Positions 1 through 8,672 of a stretch of DNA of 64,000 nucleotides are shown piece after piece. Within the stretch, counting starts at the first letter, position 1. Each line of letters opens with the position of its first letter. Source of the DNA: Kineosporia aurantiaca JCM 3230 (GTDB lineage: Bacteria; Actinomycetota; Actinomycetes; Actinomycetales; Kineosporiaceae); contig JODP01000020.1 in the NCBI GenBank assembly GCA_000719025.1, positions 109,064 through 173,063 on the forward strand, read 5' to 3'. The position numbers and the translations under genes are program-made. The notes under the pieces were generated by a model that was not told where the DNA came from, did not search any database, and saw nothing but the letters and a program-made list of their open reading frames with translations.

Positions 1-881
1 TCGCGCACGGCGTGTTCTGGGCGATCGTCGCGCCGATCGCCACCCGCCTGGCCCCGCCGGGGCAGGGCGGCAAGGCGACCGGCGTGGTGTTCACCGGCTC
101 GGCCCTGGCCATGGTGCTCGGCGCTCCGCTGGCCACCCTGGTCGGGCAGGCCACCAGCTGGCGCACGGCGGTGGTCTGCGTGTCCGGGGTAGGCGCGCTC
201 AGCCTGATCTGCATCCTGGTCGTCGTGCCGCACATGGCGGTTCTACCTAGGGACGCTGGGGTCACCCTGAAAGGTCAGCTCGCCGCGGCGGGACGGCAGA
301 TCCGTTCCCGGGCCACCCTGCCCGGCTGCCTGATCACGCTGACCGCGGTGATCGGCCAGTTCGCCGCCTACACATACATCGCCCCACTGGTCCGGCGGGA
401 CGGTGGCCTTGACGGGCGCAGCCTGGCCGTCCTGCTGCTCGGATTCGGCATTGCCGGTGTGCTTGGCAACGTTATCGCCTCCCGATTCGTCGACCGCCGA
501 CCGGACCTGCTGATGATCACCATCTTCGCGGTGATGGCGGTCTCGATGGGCGTGCTGGTCGGGAAGCCGGGCGTGGTGGTCACGGTGATCGCGGTGCTGT
601 TCTGGGGCCTTTCCTCGTCCCCGATGTCGTTGTCCCTACAGGCCGCCGTGCTGCGCCGGGCTCCGCTCAGCCAGGACGCGGCGGCCTCGGTGCAGGTGGT
701 GGCCTTCCAGATCGGTATCGGCACCGGCGCCCTGCTCGGCGACCGCCTGTACGGCCACGGTTACCTCTATCTGCTGCCCCTGCTCGGCGCGGTCCTGACC
801 GCTACGGCGATGGTGCTGGTGTTCCGGGCCAAGGAGACCTTCCCGCGGCACCCGGTGGCCCACGTGGAAGCCATGCACTGA
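1..881 (+). CDS. MFS transporter, 3' part (start lies upstream of window)
   Basis: The frame is already open at the window edge and reads A-H-G-V-F-W-A-I-V-A-P, the pattern around the second to fourth helices of DHA1-type sugar/drug efflux transporters of the major facilitator superfamily. The visible 290 or so residues hold about nine hydrophobic segments rich in Gly, Ala, Leu and Val, with a short basic loop near residue 95 as expected between the two six-helix halves. The GTG at position 12 is internal, not a start, because the conserved motif runs through it. Substrate cannot be told. The next gene begins 23 bp after the stop on the same strand, so the two may be co-transcribed. Confidence 0.85.
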   Translation, partial: AHGVFWAIVAPIATRLAPPGQGGKATGVVFTGSALAMVLGAPLATLVGQATSWRTAVVCVSGVGALSLICILVVVPHMAVLPRDAGVTLKGQLAAAGRQIRSRATLPGCLITLTAVIGQFAAYTYIAPLVRRDGGLDGRSLAVLLLGFGIAGVLGNVIASRFVDRRPDLLMITIFAVMAVSMGVLVGKPGVVVTVIAVLFWGLSSSPMSLSLQAAVLRRAPLSQDAAASVQVVAFQIGIGTGALLGDRLYGHGYLYLLPLLGAVLTATAMVLVFRAKETFPRHPVAHVEAMH

Positions 882-904
882 AAACACCTGAATAAACTGG
901 GCGC

Positions 905-1879
905 ATGTCGGACGCCGGAGAAGTCAGCTACGCAGATATCGAGGCCGCCGCCGAGCGGATCGCCGGGGTGGTGCATCGCACGCCGGTGATGACCAGTCGG
1001 CGCCTCGATCAGCACGCCGGGGCCCAGATCTTCCTCAAGTGCGAGAACCTGCAGCGGGCCGGGGCGTTCAAGATCCGCGGGGCCTACAACACGCTGGCCC
1101 AGCTGACCGAGCAGCAGCGCCGGGCCGGGGTGGTCGCATTCTCCTCCGGCAACCACGCGCAGGCCGTCGCCCTGGCCGCGAGCGCCCTCGGTATCCCGGC
1201 CACGATCGTCATGCCCTACGACAGCCCGGCCTCGAAACTGGCTGCCACCAAGGAGTACGGGGCGGAGGTGGTCAACTACGACCGGTACACCGAGGATCGG
1301 ACGGCGATCGCCACCGCGCTGGCCGAAGAGCGCGGCCTGACCCTGGTGCCGCCCTTCGACCACGTCGGCGTGATTGCCGGGCAGGGCACGGTGGCCAAGG
1401 AGCTGATTGAGGACGTCGGTGGCCTGGACGCGGTGCTGACGCCCCTGGGCGGTGGTGGCCTTCTCGCCGGAACCGCGCTGAGCGTAAGAGCACTCGCGCC
1501 CGACGCCAAGCTCTACGGGGTGGAGCCGGAGGCCGGGGACGACGGGGCGCAGTCCTTCCGGGCCGGGCGCATCGTCTCCATCCCCGCACCCAAGACGATC
1601 GCCGATGGCGCGCAGACGACGTCCCTAGGTACCCACACTTTTCCGATCATCCGCAGCCTGGTGGACGATGTGCTCACCGCCAGCGACGCCGAACTGGCCT
1701 CCGCCATGCGTCTTCTCGCCGGCACCCTGAAGCTCGTGGTGGAGCCGACCGGAGCCCTGGGCCTGGCCGCGGCCCTGCGGCTGGCTCAGGAGGACCTGGC
1801 CGGTGCGCGGATCGGCGTGGTGCTCAGCGGCGGCAACGTCGATCTGGACCGCTACGCCGCCCTTCTCACCAGCGGCTGA
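905..1879 (+). CDS. Threonine/serine dehydratase (PLP-dependent, fold type II)
   Basis: This 324-residue protein is a pyridoxal-phosphate beta-eliminating enzyme that should deaminate threonine (and/or serine) to a 2-oxo acid in the cytosol. The PLP lysine is Lys56 in AGAFKIRGA, the substrate loop is SSGNHAQAVA near residue 78, and the phosphate-binding glycine loop GGGGLLAG lies near residue 182. It ends after the catalytic domain, so it lacks the C-terminal ACT regulatory domain of biosynthetic IlvA; a catabolic threonine dehydratase, a hydroxyaspartate ammonia-lyase or a serine racemase are all possible. It begins at ATG 905, shortly after the transporter gene, and its last 14 bp overlap the convergent c-di-GMP gene. 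Confidence 0.9.
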   Translation: MSDAGEVSYADIEAAAERIAGVVHRTPVMTSRRLDQHAGAQIFLKCENLQRAGAFKIRGAYNTLAQLTEQQRRAGVVAFSSGNHAQAVALAASALGIPATIVMPYDSPASKLAATKEYGAEVVNYDRYTEDRTAIATALAEERGLTLVPPFDHVGVIAGQGTVAKELIEDVGGLDAVLTPLGGGGLLAGTALSVRALAPDAKLYGVEPEAGDDGAQSFRAGRIVSIPAPKTIADGAQTTSLGTHTFPIIRSLVDDVLTASDAELASAMRLLAGTLKLVVEPTGALGLAAALRLAQEDLAGARIGVVLSGGNVDLDRYAALLTSG

Positions 1880-3866
1880 GGTAGTCGCTCGCCTCGGCCG
1901 GCGGCAGCGGGACGCTGTAGAACGAGCCCTGGGCGTGGTCCGCGCCGAGCGAGGCGACCAGCGCCTCGTCCTCTGCGCTCTGCACCCCCTCCACCGTCAC
2001 CTGCATGCCCAGCCGGTGGGCCAGGGCGATGGTGGAGGCCAGCACGTCCCGCCGTCCGCCGCCGGGAGCGGGCTGCTGATGCCGTCCCGATCCGAACAAC
2101 CGGCCGGCCCGACGGGCTGGAGGCGGCTGGTTCGCAGAGGAGGACGTCGGGCGCTCGGCGGCCAGGAACTCGCCGGCCAGCTTGAGGGTGTGCACGCCCA
2201 GCCCGGGCAGTTCGGCGAGCCGGGCCAGATGGGCCCGGCCGGTGCCGAAGTCGTCCAGCGCGAGCCCTACCCCGACGTGGGCGAGATCCCGGATCACGGC
2301 CTGCGCCTGGGGATTCCCCAGCGCCGCGTCCTCGGTGATCTCCAGCTGCAGCCGGTGCGGGGGCAGGCCGAGCTGGTCGAGGGTGGCCACCACGTGCCCG
2401 ACCGTGGCCTGCTCGGTGATCTGCTGCGGGTCCAGGTTGACCGAGACCACCGGACCCCGGCCCGGGGTCTGGCTCCAGGTCAGGGCCTGCCGGCAGGCCC
2501 GCTCGAGCACGCTGCGGCCGAGTTCCTGGATCAGCCCGGCGCGCTGGGCGAGCGGGATGAAGGCGTCCGGCTCGAGCAGGCCGTGCTGTTCGTGCTCCCA
2601 CCGGGCCAGCGCCTCGACCAGCTCGACCCGGCCCGAGCGCAGCCCGACGATCGGCTGGTAGTGCGCCAGCAGCCGGCCGGACCCGATCGCCCCGGGCAGC
2701 TCGGCGGCCAGGGTCAGCCCGGCCACCTGCTTGGTCGCCCGCTCCACCTCGAACAGCGCGATCGATCCGGTGCCGCGGTCGCGGGCCCAGGAGCCGGCCA
2801 GGCCGACATCGCGCAGCACGGTCTCCGGATCGGCCACGTCGGTGGGCCGGGAGACCACCCCGACCGAGGGCGAGAGCACCATGGCCCGCTCGCCCAGGGT
2901 GATCGGGGCCCGCACCGCGTCCTGCGCCGCGGACACCCGTTCGGCCACGCTCGGCTGGCCCGGCCCCAGGGACTGCACGCCGATCGCGGCGACGATGAAC
3001 TCCTCCCGCCCGACCCGGCCGATCAGCTCGTCCCGGCCGCCGAACCGGGCCGAGAGCCGCTCGGCCACGGTCTTGAGCAGCTCGTCGCCCACCGCCGGGC
3101 CGAACCCGCGGTAGAGCGGCTCGAAGCCGCCCAGGGTGAGCAGACAGACCCCGAGCACGCCCGGGGGAGAGGAGGCCAGCAGCTCGGTCAGGGCCGCGGT
3201 GAAGCCCTTGCGGTTGAGCAGGCCGGTGACCGGGTCGAGCAGTTCGGCCTCGCGCTGGTGGGCGCGCGCCCGCTCGAGGGCGAGCAGCGCGGAGCTGCGG
3301 ATCGCGTCCTGCTCCGCCAGCGTCTTGTCCCGGACCGCCCTTACGAAGCCGGAGCTGATCGACGAGACCACCTCGGCCACCTTGAGCTGGAGCGCCTCGT
3401 CGCCGTGGCCGAGGAACCGGCGGATGATCAGCGAGGTGGTGCGGCCCAGCGCGTCCGGCCCGGCGAATCCCATCCCGACCAGCGTGTGGCCCAGTTCGGT
3501 GCCCGCCGACGCGTCGAACGGCTCGTGCCGCAGGGCCTCGATCAGCCGGATCGTCCAGCCGCGCAGCTCTTCCACGACGACCGTGCGGTCGGCCGCGATC
3601 CAGCCGGTGCCGGCCAGCAGCCGGGCCCACTCCCAGGCGAACAGGGCGATGTTCACCGCGGTTCCGTCCAGCGTGAGCACCTCGCCGGCGTCGTGCTCCG
3701 CGTGGCCGTTGGACCCGTTGGCTCCGTTGATCGCGGGGTCCGGTCGGCCGTTGTCCAGGGCGGCACCGTTCAGGAAGGGGCGGGTGCCGTTCGCCCCGGC
3801 GCGGATCCGGACCAGGTGCTTCGGGATGCCGTGCGGTAAGGCGGCCCGGTCGGGCTTGGGGTCCAC
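1866..3866 (-). CDS. GGDEF-EAL domain protein (c-di-GMP turnover or sensing)
   Basis: The 666-residue protein has an alpha-helical N-terminal region (about 60-200) of unknown ligand, then a GGDEF domain starting at DPVTGLLNR (211-219), then an EAL phosphodiesterase domain (about 395-640). The GGDEF active-site loop is degenerate, GREEF at 286-290, so cyclase activity is doubtful although such domains can still bind GTP. The EAL signature is intact at 418-420 and the metal-binding DDFGTG at 538-543. The later TVEGVQ segment is close to the usual EGVE. A long Ser/Pro/Arg-rich insertion sits at about 572-605 inside the EAL domain. The most likely role is c-di-GMP hydrolysis. No transmembrane segment is apparent. 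The gene is convergent with the dehydratase and faces a 423-bp intergenic region. Confidence 0.9.
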   Translation of the reverse strand: MDPKPDRAALPHGIPKHLVRIRAGANGTRPFLNGAALDNGRPDPAINGANGSNGHAEHDAGEVLTLDGTAVNIALFAWEWARLLAGTGWIAADRTVVVEELRGWTIRLIEALRHEPFDASAGTELGHTLVGMGFAGPDALGRTTSLIIRRFLGHGDEALQLKVAEVVSSISSGFVRAVRDKTLAEQDAIRSSALLALERARAHQREAELLDPVTGLLNRKGFTAALTELLASSPPGVLGVCLLTLGGFEPLYRGFGPAVGDELLKTVAERLSARFGGRDELIGRVGREEFIVAAIGVQSLGPGQPSVAERVSAAQDAVRAPITLGERAMVLSPSVGVVSRPTDVADPETVLRDVGLAGSWARDRGTGSIALFEVERATKQVAGLTLAAELPGAIGSGRLLAHYQPIVGLRSGRVELVEALARWEHEQHGLLEPDAFIPLAQRAGLIQELGRSVLERACRQALTWSQTPGRGPVVSVNLDPQQITEQATVGHVVATLDQLGLPPHRLQLEITEDAALGNPQAQAVIRDLAHVGVGLALDDFGTGRAHLARLAELPGLGVHTLKLAGEFLAAERPTSSSANQPPPARRAGRLFGSGRHQQPAPGGGRRDVLASTIALAHRLGMQVTVEGVQSAEDEALVASLGADHAQGSFYSVPLPPAEASDYLSRW

Positions 3867-4289
3867 CGGAATCCTCCACAGTCAGTGCACGCGGCCCGTC
3901 GTCAGGGGAGGCGGACGGCCAGATGGGGCGGGGTACTACGCACGGCCGCAGGCTTCTCGGCCGTCATCCGAGCCTAGTGGGTTGTTTTGCGCATAAGTAG
4001 CCGAACCGGTCAGTCCCGCGGGGAACGGTGCTGACCAGGCCGAACCCGCGCTCGCGGGGCCCGGGCTCGGCGGCGGGCTCGGCTGGGGGCCCGGTCAGCG
4101 GTGCAGTGCGAGTGCGACAGGCCGCTCCCGGCCCGCGCGAAGCTTTAACTCAGAGTTGACATCCACTACAGTGAGCGACGCCAATCGGATGGCTGAGTGA
4201 AGCCCTTTGACGCTGCCCGCACGGATCGCGGCGAACGCGTCGGGAGCCGGGGCCGGGAGGCTCCGCGGAACTGGTGAGAGGGGCTTCCC
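3867..4289. other. Divergent intergenic region between the c-di-GMP gene and the 4290 gene
   Basis: No convincing coding sequence is seen in these 423 bp. The part around 4140-4175 is AT-richer than the surroundings and carries the promoter-like palindrome listed separately. The tract 4010-4100 is a GC-rich stretch of gcgggg/ggctcg runs. Confidence 0.5.
4144..4172 (+). promoter_or_regulatory. Possible promoter with BldD-like palindrome
   Basis: The 11-bp perfect palindrome aactcagagtt lies at 4147-4157. Read from T4146 it fits the BldD operator pattern T-n-A-C-n-C-W-G-n-G-T-n-A at eight of nine fixed positions. It falls between tttaac (4144-4149) and tacagt (4167-4172), which are 17 bp apart as weak -35 and -10 elements would be. 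A TTGACA also occurs at 4156-4161 but has no good -10 partner. The site is about 120 bp before the 4290 gene and 280 bp before the divergent GGDEF-EAL gene. The assignment is inference from the consensus only. Confidence 0.3.
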
Positions 4290-4562
4290 GTGCCGGAGGA
4301 CCTTGCGGGGGTCGATCTCTCGGGCGTTGCCGTCGGTGCCGTCGGGGTGCTCCTGGTTGTGCTGGGGTGCGCGGTGCTGCTGCTGGCGGTCCGCTACCGG
4401 CAGGAGATCGCCCAGCTGAGAGCGAGAAACACCGAGTTGTCGATGGAGAACGACCGCTGGCACGAGGATTTCGCGGCGGCGACCGGTGAACTGTCCGCGC
4501 TGCGCGGCGGTCTGCACGAGAACTGTGGCTACCGAGGGGTACCACGGGCGGAGGCCTCATGA
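4290..4562 (+). CDS. Small single-pass membrane protein with coiled coil
   Basis: A 90-residue protein with a short acidic N-terminus, one transmembrane helix (about residues 12-34, Val/Leu/Gly-rich) and a charged helical cytoplasmic segment (about 35-70) with heptad-like spacing that could form a coiled coil. The GTG start is supported by gagagggg eight bases upstream. Its ATGA overlap with the next gene indicates translational coupling, and both products have a TM helix near the N-terminus, so they may act together in the membrane. I recognise no family. Confidence 0.7.
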   Translation: MPEDLAGVDLSGVAVGAVGVLLVVLGCAVLLLAVRYRQEIAQLRARNTELSMENDRWHEDFAAATGELSALRGGLHENCGYRGVPRAEAS

Positions 4563-7500
4563 GTGACCTGGGCGCGCGGGCGCTGGACGCCCGCCAGTTC
4601 GCCGGTGAGATGTGGTCCAGCGCCGCCGATTCCGCCGAACGCACCCGGGCCCAGCTGGAGCGGCACCCGGAACTGACTGCCATCGCCTTCGGGGTGGCCG
4701 CGCTGCTGCTGGTGCTCATCGGGCTGGTGCTCGGTGCCCTGCGTCGCAGTTCGCGCCGTCACCAGGCCGGACGTCTGCGCGACGACCTGGTCGACGCGGT
4801 CCGGATGGGCGAGATCGACCCCGACGACTTCCGGGTTTTCGCGATGATCGACTTCTGCGACCGGGTGGCCCGCCGCGGCCGTCGGCCCCGTGCGGGGCGT
4901 CACGCGAGCAGCCGTCCGGTGCTGGACAGCGCCCTGGCCAGCAGCCTGATCAGCGCGGTCGGCCCCGGCAGTTTGCTTCCGCCGGTCGGCCCGTTCTGGC
5001 CTTACGCAGCGCCGGAACCGGGCGAGGTCGAGGTCAGCGACGTCTGGGTCCGCGCAGTGAGCTTCCAGCACGACCTGATGGGCAAGCGCCGCAGCCGCAC
5101 CGACGCCGTCGAGCCCATGCCTACCCCTGGATCCGGCCCAGCACCCCGTCGTCTCGTGTCCGTGCCTACCCCCACCACGATCGACCTCCGCGAGGTGCGT
5201 CCTTCTGGGGTTGTGGACGTTGCTGCGCCGGTTGGGCCGGCCGATCCCGCGGACGCCTGGGCACCCCCGCCTGCTTCTGGTTCCGCAGAGGTGGGCACGG
5301 ACGTTTCGGAACCAGGGACGCTGTCGGTCGGGTCGGTAGCGGACGAGGACGTGCTCTCGGCCGAGTCCGTTGCCGACCTCGGGTCACTGATCGAGGACGA
5401 GGCCGGCCAGGTGGAGGCCGACGCCGTCCGCCTGCTGGAGATCGTCCCCAATCCAGATGTCAGTTCGACAGGGGAGGACACCGGACCGCTGGGTCCGGTG
5501 CCGGTTACGGGGGAGGAGACGGCGGCATGCGTCGAGGAGACTGAAACCGAGATCGAGACTTCGGCGGGGGACTGGTTCCTGGAGGGGCAGGCCCGCCCCT
5601 TCGACCCCCTCACCGACCCCCTCACCACTCCCACGTTCCGCCGCGGCGACGAGCCGTCCCAGGAACTGGAGCCGGTGTTCATGGCCGCGGCCGAAGCCCA
5701 GCAAGCCGCCGAACGCGCCCTCCGGGAGCACCGCGAACAGCAGCGCATCCTTCGGGAACGGGTGGCCCGCCGCTGGGAGGCCATCGAGCAGGTGGCCCAA
5801 GAAGCCCAGGAAGCCGCCTCCCAGGAGATCGACCTCCGGGCTCTGGAGGCACCTCGCCACATCGACCTCACCCGCGTCGAGCAGGACCGGTCGGCGGAGG
5901 AGCTGGAGCCGGTGTCCGCCCGCCGGCCACGGGTGACGCAGTCCCTGCAGGCACTGATCCAGCGCTCCGATGCTTTGATCGGATCTGCTCAGGCTGGTTC
6001 AGGAGAGCCAGATTTGGCGCTGGGCGCTCGATCCACTGGCGGGGTAGGGACGGGCTCGGCCGAGTCCGTCCGTACGCCGACGGGGCACGCCGGTTCGGGC
6101 ACATCGGCCTGGGTCACGGTGGGTCGCTCGGGCGGCGCGTCAAGGTCTGGTCCTGTCGGCGCAGAGTCGGCCGAAACGGGCCGGACGTCGTCTGCCGGTA
6201 GCAACCCCGCGGACCGATCTGGTGCCGTTGAGTCTGCCCGTACCTCATCAGGCCGCCCAAGGGCTGGGGCATCAACTTGGTTTACCGCAGGTGGTTCCGA
6301 GACCGGCGGGGCAGGCTTTGGCCCCGTCGGCCCGGGATCCGCTGAGCTTGACGGTGGCGGGTCGGTCGAGGCCATGGCGGGCCGTGATGAGGTTGCTCGG
6401 GTCCAGGACGGCGAGGACGTCAGGTTCGGGCTCGGCCCGAACGAGGGCACCGCGGCCGACGTTGGTCGGGGCGAGGCCTCCGGGTTCGGGTCCGGTGGGT
6501 TCGGGTCCGGTCAGGGCGCCGGGGTCAGCCCGGGCGACGCCGATGGGTTTGCGATGGGCCGGGGCGTTGGCATGGGCGCCGGTGTCGGTGTCGGCCATGG
6601 CGAGAGCGTCGGAGCCGGGAGTCAGGTCCGGTCGAGCCAGGTTGAGGCCGATGGGTTCCCATTGGCTGGGGACGGTGCTGGATCGGGGTCGGCTGGGGAT
6701 GGCCGGTCTGGGGCAGGTCGGGTCGATCTGAATGACGACGCGGCATCCGGTACTGGTTCCGCTGACGCGAGCTGGGCTGAGGCCCGTGGTGCTGAGACCA
6801 GGTGGACTGAGACCAGGTGGACTGAGGCCCGGGGTGCTGAGGCCAGCGGTGCTGAGGTCGGTGGTGCTGAGGTGGGTGGTGCTGAGGTCGGTGGTGCTGA
6901 GGTCGGTGGTGCTGAGGTCGGTGGTGCTGAGGCCCGTGGTGCTGAGAACCGCGGTGTTGAGGCCAGCGGTGCTGATGCCAGCGGTGCTGATGCCAGCGGT
7001 GCTGATGTCGGTAGCGCTGACATGAGTAGCGCTGAGGCGAATAGCGCCGAGGCGAGTGGGGCCGGGCTGAGTCTTGGCGAGGCAGCCGAGTCTGGTTTCA
7101 GGAGAACTCGTTCGCATCGGTCTCAGGCTCAGAGAGTGGGATCCGGCCGGAGGGAGATTAGGCCGGATGCATCGGCCAGCGGTGAGGCGATTTCTCCGGA
7201 GGCGAGCCAGGGTGAGGCCGACTTGGGCCGAGCTGATGAAGCGGCCGGGGAGAGCGGCCTTGTGGGCTTGGCCGGAAATGGGTCAGGTGGACCGGAGGGC
7301 TCTCATTCCGATCTCCGGACCTGGAGCTGGAGGGGATCGGACGGCGCCGAACTGGGCGGGAGTGAATCCGGTCTGGGCGAGGCGGCCACCGGTGATTTGG
7401 GCCAGAGAGAGCCGGGTCAGGGAGAGCCGGGCCACGGTGAATTGGGCCGGGGTGAGCTGGCCCGGGGAGAGCTGGGCCATGGTGAGCTTGTCCGGGAAGA

Positions 7501-8155
7501 GCTGAGCCGGGTCGAGGCGATGCGGGCTGAGGCGATCCGGAGCGAGTTGCGGCGGGCCGCGGCGCGTTCGGGCGGCCTTGGGTCGCGGCAGGCCGGGATG
7601 GCGAAGCACGCGATCTCTGGTCCTATCGATCTTCCGCTCGGCCTTCATCGCAACCCGACAGCCCAGGCCACGCCGCCCCCAACCACGCCGGGTGAGAGCA
7701 CCCAGGCTCAGACCACGCCGGCCCCGGCCGAGCCCAGGCCGCAGGAGAAGGAAGAGGCGCCGCCGACCAACCCCATCCCTCGCCTGGATCTCCCGGTGGC
7801 GAAGGAGGTTGACGAACGCGAGGTTTCGCCGGTTGAGGAGGCTCCTGGGTCGCGGCCGCGGTGGATGACGCCCGGTGAGACCCCCACGGCGCGCACTGAG
7901 CAGGTCGGTGGAGTGATTGAGCCGGTTGGCGCCGGAACAACCGGAACGAGTGACGACGTCGGCGGGGACCGGATGCCTCGCAGCGGTTTCTGGGGGCGCC
8001 GTGGTCATCGGCGTCCGCGCACCACGCTCACTGAGGTGACTGGGCACGGGAAGCCGCCGGGGGCGTTGGTGCCGTTCACCGGGCAGATTCCGGTGCAGGG
8101 GGGCGCGGCCGAGGAGCGGGGGGCGCAGGAGCAGGACGAGCCGGCGCGGGGTTGA
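4559..8155 (+). CDS. Giant low-complexity membrane-anchored protein with pentad repeats
   Basis: The 1198-residue product begins with an amphipathic stretch, a single TM helix at about 39-60 followed by a basic stop-transfer RRSSRRHQ, then a folded-looking segment to about residue 150 that includes a conserved-looking DDFRVFAMIDF. Almost everything after this is predicted disorder, rich in Glu, Gly, Ala, Ser, Pro and Arg. An acidic helical patch with many Gln and Arg residues (about 370-470) may be a coiled coil. Two pentad-repeat tracts lie at about 740-835 and 948-998. The C-terminus is Pro/Thr-rich. GGAGG stands seven bases before the ATG, and the gene overlaps the upstream one by 4 bp. 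It matches no family that I recognise; a cytoplasmic scaffold tethered to the membrane is a guess. Confidence 0.75.
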   Translation: MSDLGARALDARQFAGEMWSSAADSAERTRAQLERHPELTAIAFGVAALLLVLIGLVLGALRRSSRRHQAGRLRDDLVDAVRMGEIDPDDFRVFAMIDFCDRVARRGRRPRAGRHASSRPVLDSALASSLISAVGPGSLLPPVGPFWPYAAPEPGEVEVSDVWVRAVSFQHDLMGKRRSRTDAVEPMPTPGSGPAPRRLVSVPTPTTIDLREVRPSGVVDVAAPVGPADPADAWAPPPASGSAEVGTDVSEPGTLSVGSVADEDVLSAESVADLGSLIEDEAGQVEADAVRLLEIVPNPDVSSTGEDTGPLGPVPVTGEETAACVEETETEIETSAGDWFLEGQARPFDPLTDPLTTPTFRRGDEPSQELEPVFMAAAEAQQAAERALREHREQQRILRERVARRWEAIEQVAQEAQEAASQEIDLRALEAPRHIDLTRVEQDRSAEELEPVSARRPRVTQSLQALIQRSDALIGSAQAGSGEPDLALGARSTGGVGTGSAESVRTPTGHAGSGTSAWVTVGRSGGASRSGPVGAESAETGRTSSAGSNPADRSGAVESARTSSGRPRAGASTWFTAGGSETGGAGFGPVGPGSAELDGGGSVEAMAGRDEVARVQDGEDVRFGLGPNEGTAADVGRGEASGFGSGGFGSGQGAGVSPGDADGFAMGRGVGMGAGVGVGHGESVGAGSQVRSSQVEADGFPLAGDGAGSGSAGDGRSGAGRVDLNDDAASGTGSADASWAEARGAETRWTETRWTEARGAEASGAEVGGAEVGGAEVGGAEVGGAEVGGAEARGAENRGVEASGADASGADASGADVGSADMSSAEANSAEASGAGLSLGEAAESGFRRTRSHRSQAQRVGSGRREIRPDASASGEAISPEASQGEADLGRADEAAGESGLVGLAGNGSGGPEGSHSDLRTWSWRGSDGAELGGSESGLGEAATGDLGQREPGQGEPGHGELGRGELARGELGHGELVREELSRVEAMRAEAIRSELRRAAARSGGLGSRQAGMAKHAISGPIDLPLGLHRNPTAQATPPPTTPGESTQAQTTPAPAEPRPQEKEEAPPTNPIPRLDLPVAKEVDEREVSPVEEAPGSRPRWMTPGETPTARTEQVGGVIEPVGAGTTGTSDDVGGDRMPRSGFWGRRGHRRPRTTLTEVTGHGKPPGALVPFTGQIPVQGGAAEERGAQEQDEPARG
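6776..7060 (+). repeat. 15-bp tandem repeat encoding about 19 pentads
   Basis: The unit is close to ggtgctgaggtcggt. It encodes G-A-E-V-G five times in a row, flanked by variants such as GAEAR, WTETR, GVEAS, GADAS and SADMS. The period of exactly 15 bp keeps frame. No stop occurs in several frames; on the opposite strand the tract reads as L-S-T-T-D pentads. The central copies are nearly identical, which suggests recent slippage or unequal crossing-over. Confidence 0.9.
7402..7551 (+). repeat. Second pentad tract, about 10 units
   Basis: Roughly ten 15-bp units encode the series QREPG, QGEPG, HGELG, RGELA, RGELG, HGELV, REELS, RVEAM, RAEAI, RSELR. Glu is fixed and Leu frequent at the centre, with Arg or His alternating. 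It is more diverged than the first tract and could form a charged helix. Confidence 0.8.
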
Positions 8156-8165
8156 GAGTCACGTG

Positions 8166-8202
8166 AGGCCGGAACGCGCTTACCGAGCGTGTTCCGGCCT
8201 TT
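8166..8202 (+). terminator. Rho-independent terminator
   Basis: A 15-bp stem (aggccggaacgcgct pairing with agcgtgttccggcct, one G-T mismatch) with a 5-nt loop, followed by ttt, starts 11 bp after the stop of the giant repeat protein. It should end the 4290-8155 transcript. Confidence 0.8.
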
Positions 8203-8672
8203 CGTATTGGGTCCGCCGGACTGGGTAATCCGGCCATTGATGTACCCCTGCACTACCAAGAAATCGGCCCGCAAGATGTCCTGAATTGATCCGGCTCCGA
8301 AATGGTTGCCGCGGGCACCTGGTGACGCGGGTGAGCCGAGGAGTGCCCGATGAGGCGGTATCCACCCGCACAGGGGTCGGGTGGATGCTTGCCTTCGCCG
8401 TTCGTCGCCGAACGGTGGCGGTACCCGTGAAGCATCCTCTGCTGCGCCGGGTTTGCGGTGCCGGAGCCTTGACCTGACAGTGGCATTGCGGTGCGGCTGC
8501 CGATGGGTACACCGGCGGTGATCGTCGAGATCACATCTGGATACCACTTTCATTCCGTCGTCAATGGGCCGTTTGTGCCGTACCTTGCCATGACCGGTGA
8601 CAGATCCGGGCGAATAAGCGAAAGTGGGGGTCATGTGTGGGGTGCGCGGACTTCCTGGGAAGGACTGCGCGG
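8203..8672. other. Intergenic leader before the FHA gene
   Basis: These 470 bp hold no convincing gene on either strand; short open frames here lack ribosome sites and familiar motifs. The composition drops to more A and T around 8540-8625, where a promoter for the FHA gene would fit, but I cannot name a -35/-10 pair. Confidence 0.4.

Noticed and set aside
1803..3879. Long frames in other phases over the GGDEF-EAL gene, on both strands
   Set aside because: Only the minus-strand frame 1866-3866 carries EAL, DDFGTG and a GGDEF fold; the others are compositional.
4156..4184. A strong promoter built on TTGACA at 4156
   Set aside because: No acceptable -10 hexamer occurs 16-18 bp downstream; the tttaac/tacagt pair fits better.
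6272..7117. Antisense gene encoding pentapeptide repeats (TDLST units) opposite the giant repeat protein
   Set aside because: The plus-strand frame is continuous over 1198 codons with a ribosome site, TM anchor and coupling to the upstream gene. The antisense pattern is noted as a finding but not called a gene.
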